This document shows, piece by piece, positions 63,801 to 64,000 of a DNA stretch of 64,000 bases. The notes beneath the pieces are model-generated. The model was not told the DNA's origin. It was given only the letters and a program-made list of their open reading frames with translations, and ran no database searches. Numbering within the stretch: the stretch's first letter is position 1; every line of letters starts with the position of its first letter. The stretch is from Tritrichomonas musculus (taxonomy: Eukaryota > Parabasalia > Tritrichomonadida > Tritrichomonadidae). Location of the stretch: contig JAPFFF010000034.1 of NCBI GenBank assembly GCA_039105265.1, forward strand, positions 1,488,001-1,552,000, given 5' to 3'. The position numbers and the translations under genes were made by a program.

Positions 63801-64000
63801 CTTTGATTGAATTCGGTAAATTTGGAAAAGCTTTCAATCCGTAGTCATGAGTTTGGTCCTCAAGAATTGTGATTCCAGGCAGCAATGCTTTTGTTCTATC
63901 GCTCATTTCTTTTGCCAAAGAATAGTCAGCCATAACTTCTTTCAAAAAGATTCCATAGAAATGAGTCACGTTTCTATTATTTGGAAATTCTCTGAGAAGA
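60880..64000 (-). CDS. Membrane adenylyl cyclase with PAS and class III catalytic domain (5' end outside window)
   Basis: The frame is open to the window edge (no start inside, GTG at 63969 is internal), so about 1040 C-terminal residues are seen. Several hydrophobic helices (for example VLSLIFLVLPCIAGLIYVNF) frame extracellular-like loops. The PAS domain starts near SLPDAIMYANNEMIIQSANN. The cyclase domain holds the metal-binding Asp in LFSDIVNFT and IGDCYMAAGG. Lys in TKIKCIGD is the residue expected for ATP rather than GTP selection. At the transition-state position the usual N...R reads INRAQQM, so the canonical Arg is Gln and an Arg sits beside the Asn. cAMP production is likely; possible ligand control through the loops and PAS is inferred. 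Confidence 0.9.
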   Translation of the reverse strand, partial: LLREFPNNRNVTHFYGIFLKEVMADYSLAKEMSDRTKALLPGITILEDQTHDYGLKAFPNLPNSIKGQKEVVPIASTLEAVQLIQNSSDLDKEYQNDLDELAGIKRNIENMTIPAICGSKIFDMVLSLIFLVLPCIAGLIYVNFYIKKLTKPLEFIDSLSLLRTYAYQVIGFSLRYVGESLSILPLIEEHEKPPNSFGGSWDTKTQLKYLLTKTTDAIQEFGNFRMFEEGNHLINQAQNLIFQNTVSYNYYLSPTNYTTSNISIQAAILDFTIQQRMILDAYEITPAILSSGTILNPLNNVYPIITNINTAFEYMISYINENNDKIHKIAKIVLVVLVIVLSVLPSLALFIEVKWINSNKIEIYQCLFSLPKKVVSELAENRDSKSKENKNEEINKQDENILKIFNSGGSDESLSDMILMVIGTVFISLVLVINVILFYFLITDLSKIVKDMAPHLNYLQGSYAMLLSSINWLNVILFENSGYQIPTTSFDVSLSKIQITINRSHEFYHYACCGGSEEDQVPFRGFTEGVNKASQIAGRNCLSSPNKTRNLNMLIKSSFTSLKKTLECLPVDMTYILIDPIIFYSISPFQKGKVDSLDFLKETYGEIWMKLISPLYEHFFEPLHETIIPTIDQELNDKKYQFVLPISVLLVLGFLFEVIFFIQIFANEKHIKSVLKLLLHCKPSVVFSSNKIMQTLSGDFSSQQNDTLTSNTEFFDTVFTSLPDAIMYANNEMIIQSANNACQHTFGDVDLIGKSIKEFFLSNEFIGNVANLFTSVNSNPTEEITYKKDSNSETILQATSMMANGKFVVSCRNVTQSHRYNTLIFEEKQNSDKLLSTILPPSLVERVQEGEKNISFSVQSASILFSDIVNFTPWCGSLPAEKVMSTLNILFKRFDSILETKPTMTKIKCIGDCYMAAGGIFAELNQPAVHAKEVVSFGLKSIQEIILIDEEIKQNLQIRVGVNTGGPIVAGVLGIGKPTFEIIGPSINRAQQMEHYGVPMKVHISMDVYELICGLNFKFCNRRQIEIKNEIVETYLVEP

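Overview
The window looks like nuclear DNA of a parabasalid (trichomonad) protist. It is very AT-rich, has long intronless genes on both strands, and several ATGs lie 22-49 nt downstream of a TCAYTW motif, the trichomonad initiator (Inr). Gene content is typical: BspA-like LRR_5 proteins, Sel1-repeat proteins, a kinase-Sel1 protein, DUF3447-type ankyrin debris, a calpain, a legumain and a membrane nucleotide cyclase. The low GC favours a Tritrichomonas-type genome over Trichomonas vaginalis. That genus-level guess is inference.

Layout. 0.6-8.3 kb: a long-chain acyl-CoA synthetase, a non-autonomous hAT-like element with an exact 8-bp target duplication, and a degenerate DEAH-helicase/RBR ubiquitin-ligase fusion. 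8.7-18.2 kb: two divergent BspA-like giants, one being a BTB-like/coiled-coil/LRR_5/Sel1 fusion with near-identical internal amplifications. 18.4-24.8 kb: two almost identical DUF2828 genes (TROVE-like plus VWA, Ro60-like) in a direct segmental duplication. A second hAT-like element separates the copies, and the upstream flank of copy 2 is split by about 1 kb carrying six perfect 123-bp hairpin-bearing tandem repeats. 24.8-33.2 kb: an ankyrin relic, a calpain fused to an LRR region, Sel1 pseudogenes and ribosomal protein P1. 33.6-35.3 kb: a foldback-like DNA element with 220-bp inverted termini and TA duplication. 35.6-45.8 kb: a kinase-Sel1 giant, a broken C2-type gene and a third BspA-like protein. 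46-58 kb: mostly a graveyard (small nonsense-mutated gene, BTB-like, kinase, BspA and glycosyltransferase relics, hAT-like and Tc1/mariner transposase relics). It also holds an intact surface adhesin-like protein and one unrecognised intact gene. 58.5-64 kb: tRNA-Ala(AGC), a legumain-like cysteine peptidase and the 3' part of an adenylyl cyclase cut by the window edge.

The genes do not form one pathway. Common themes are surface or protein-interaction repeats (LRR_5, Sel1, Ser/Thr repeats), cysteine proteases and signalling. The repeat genes seem to grow by in-frame amplification (69-bp LRR and 108-bp Sel1 units) and die by frameshift. The most unusual locus is the duplicated Ro60-like gene next to an array of structured repeats.
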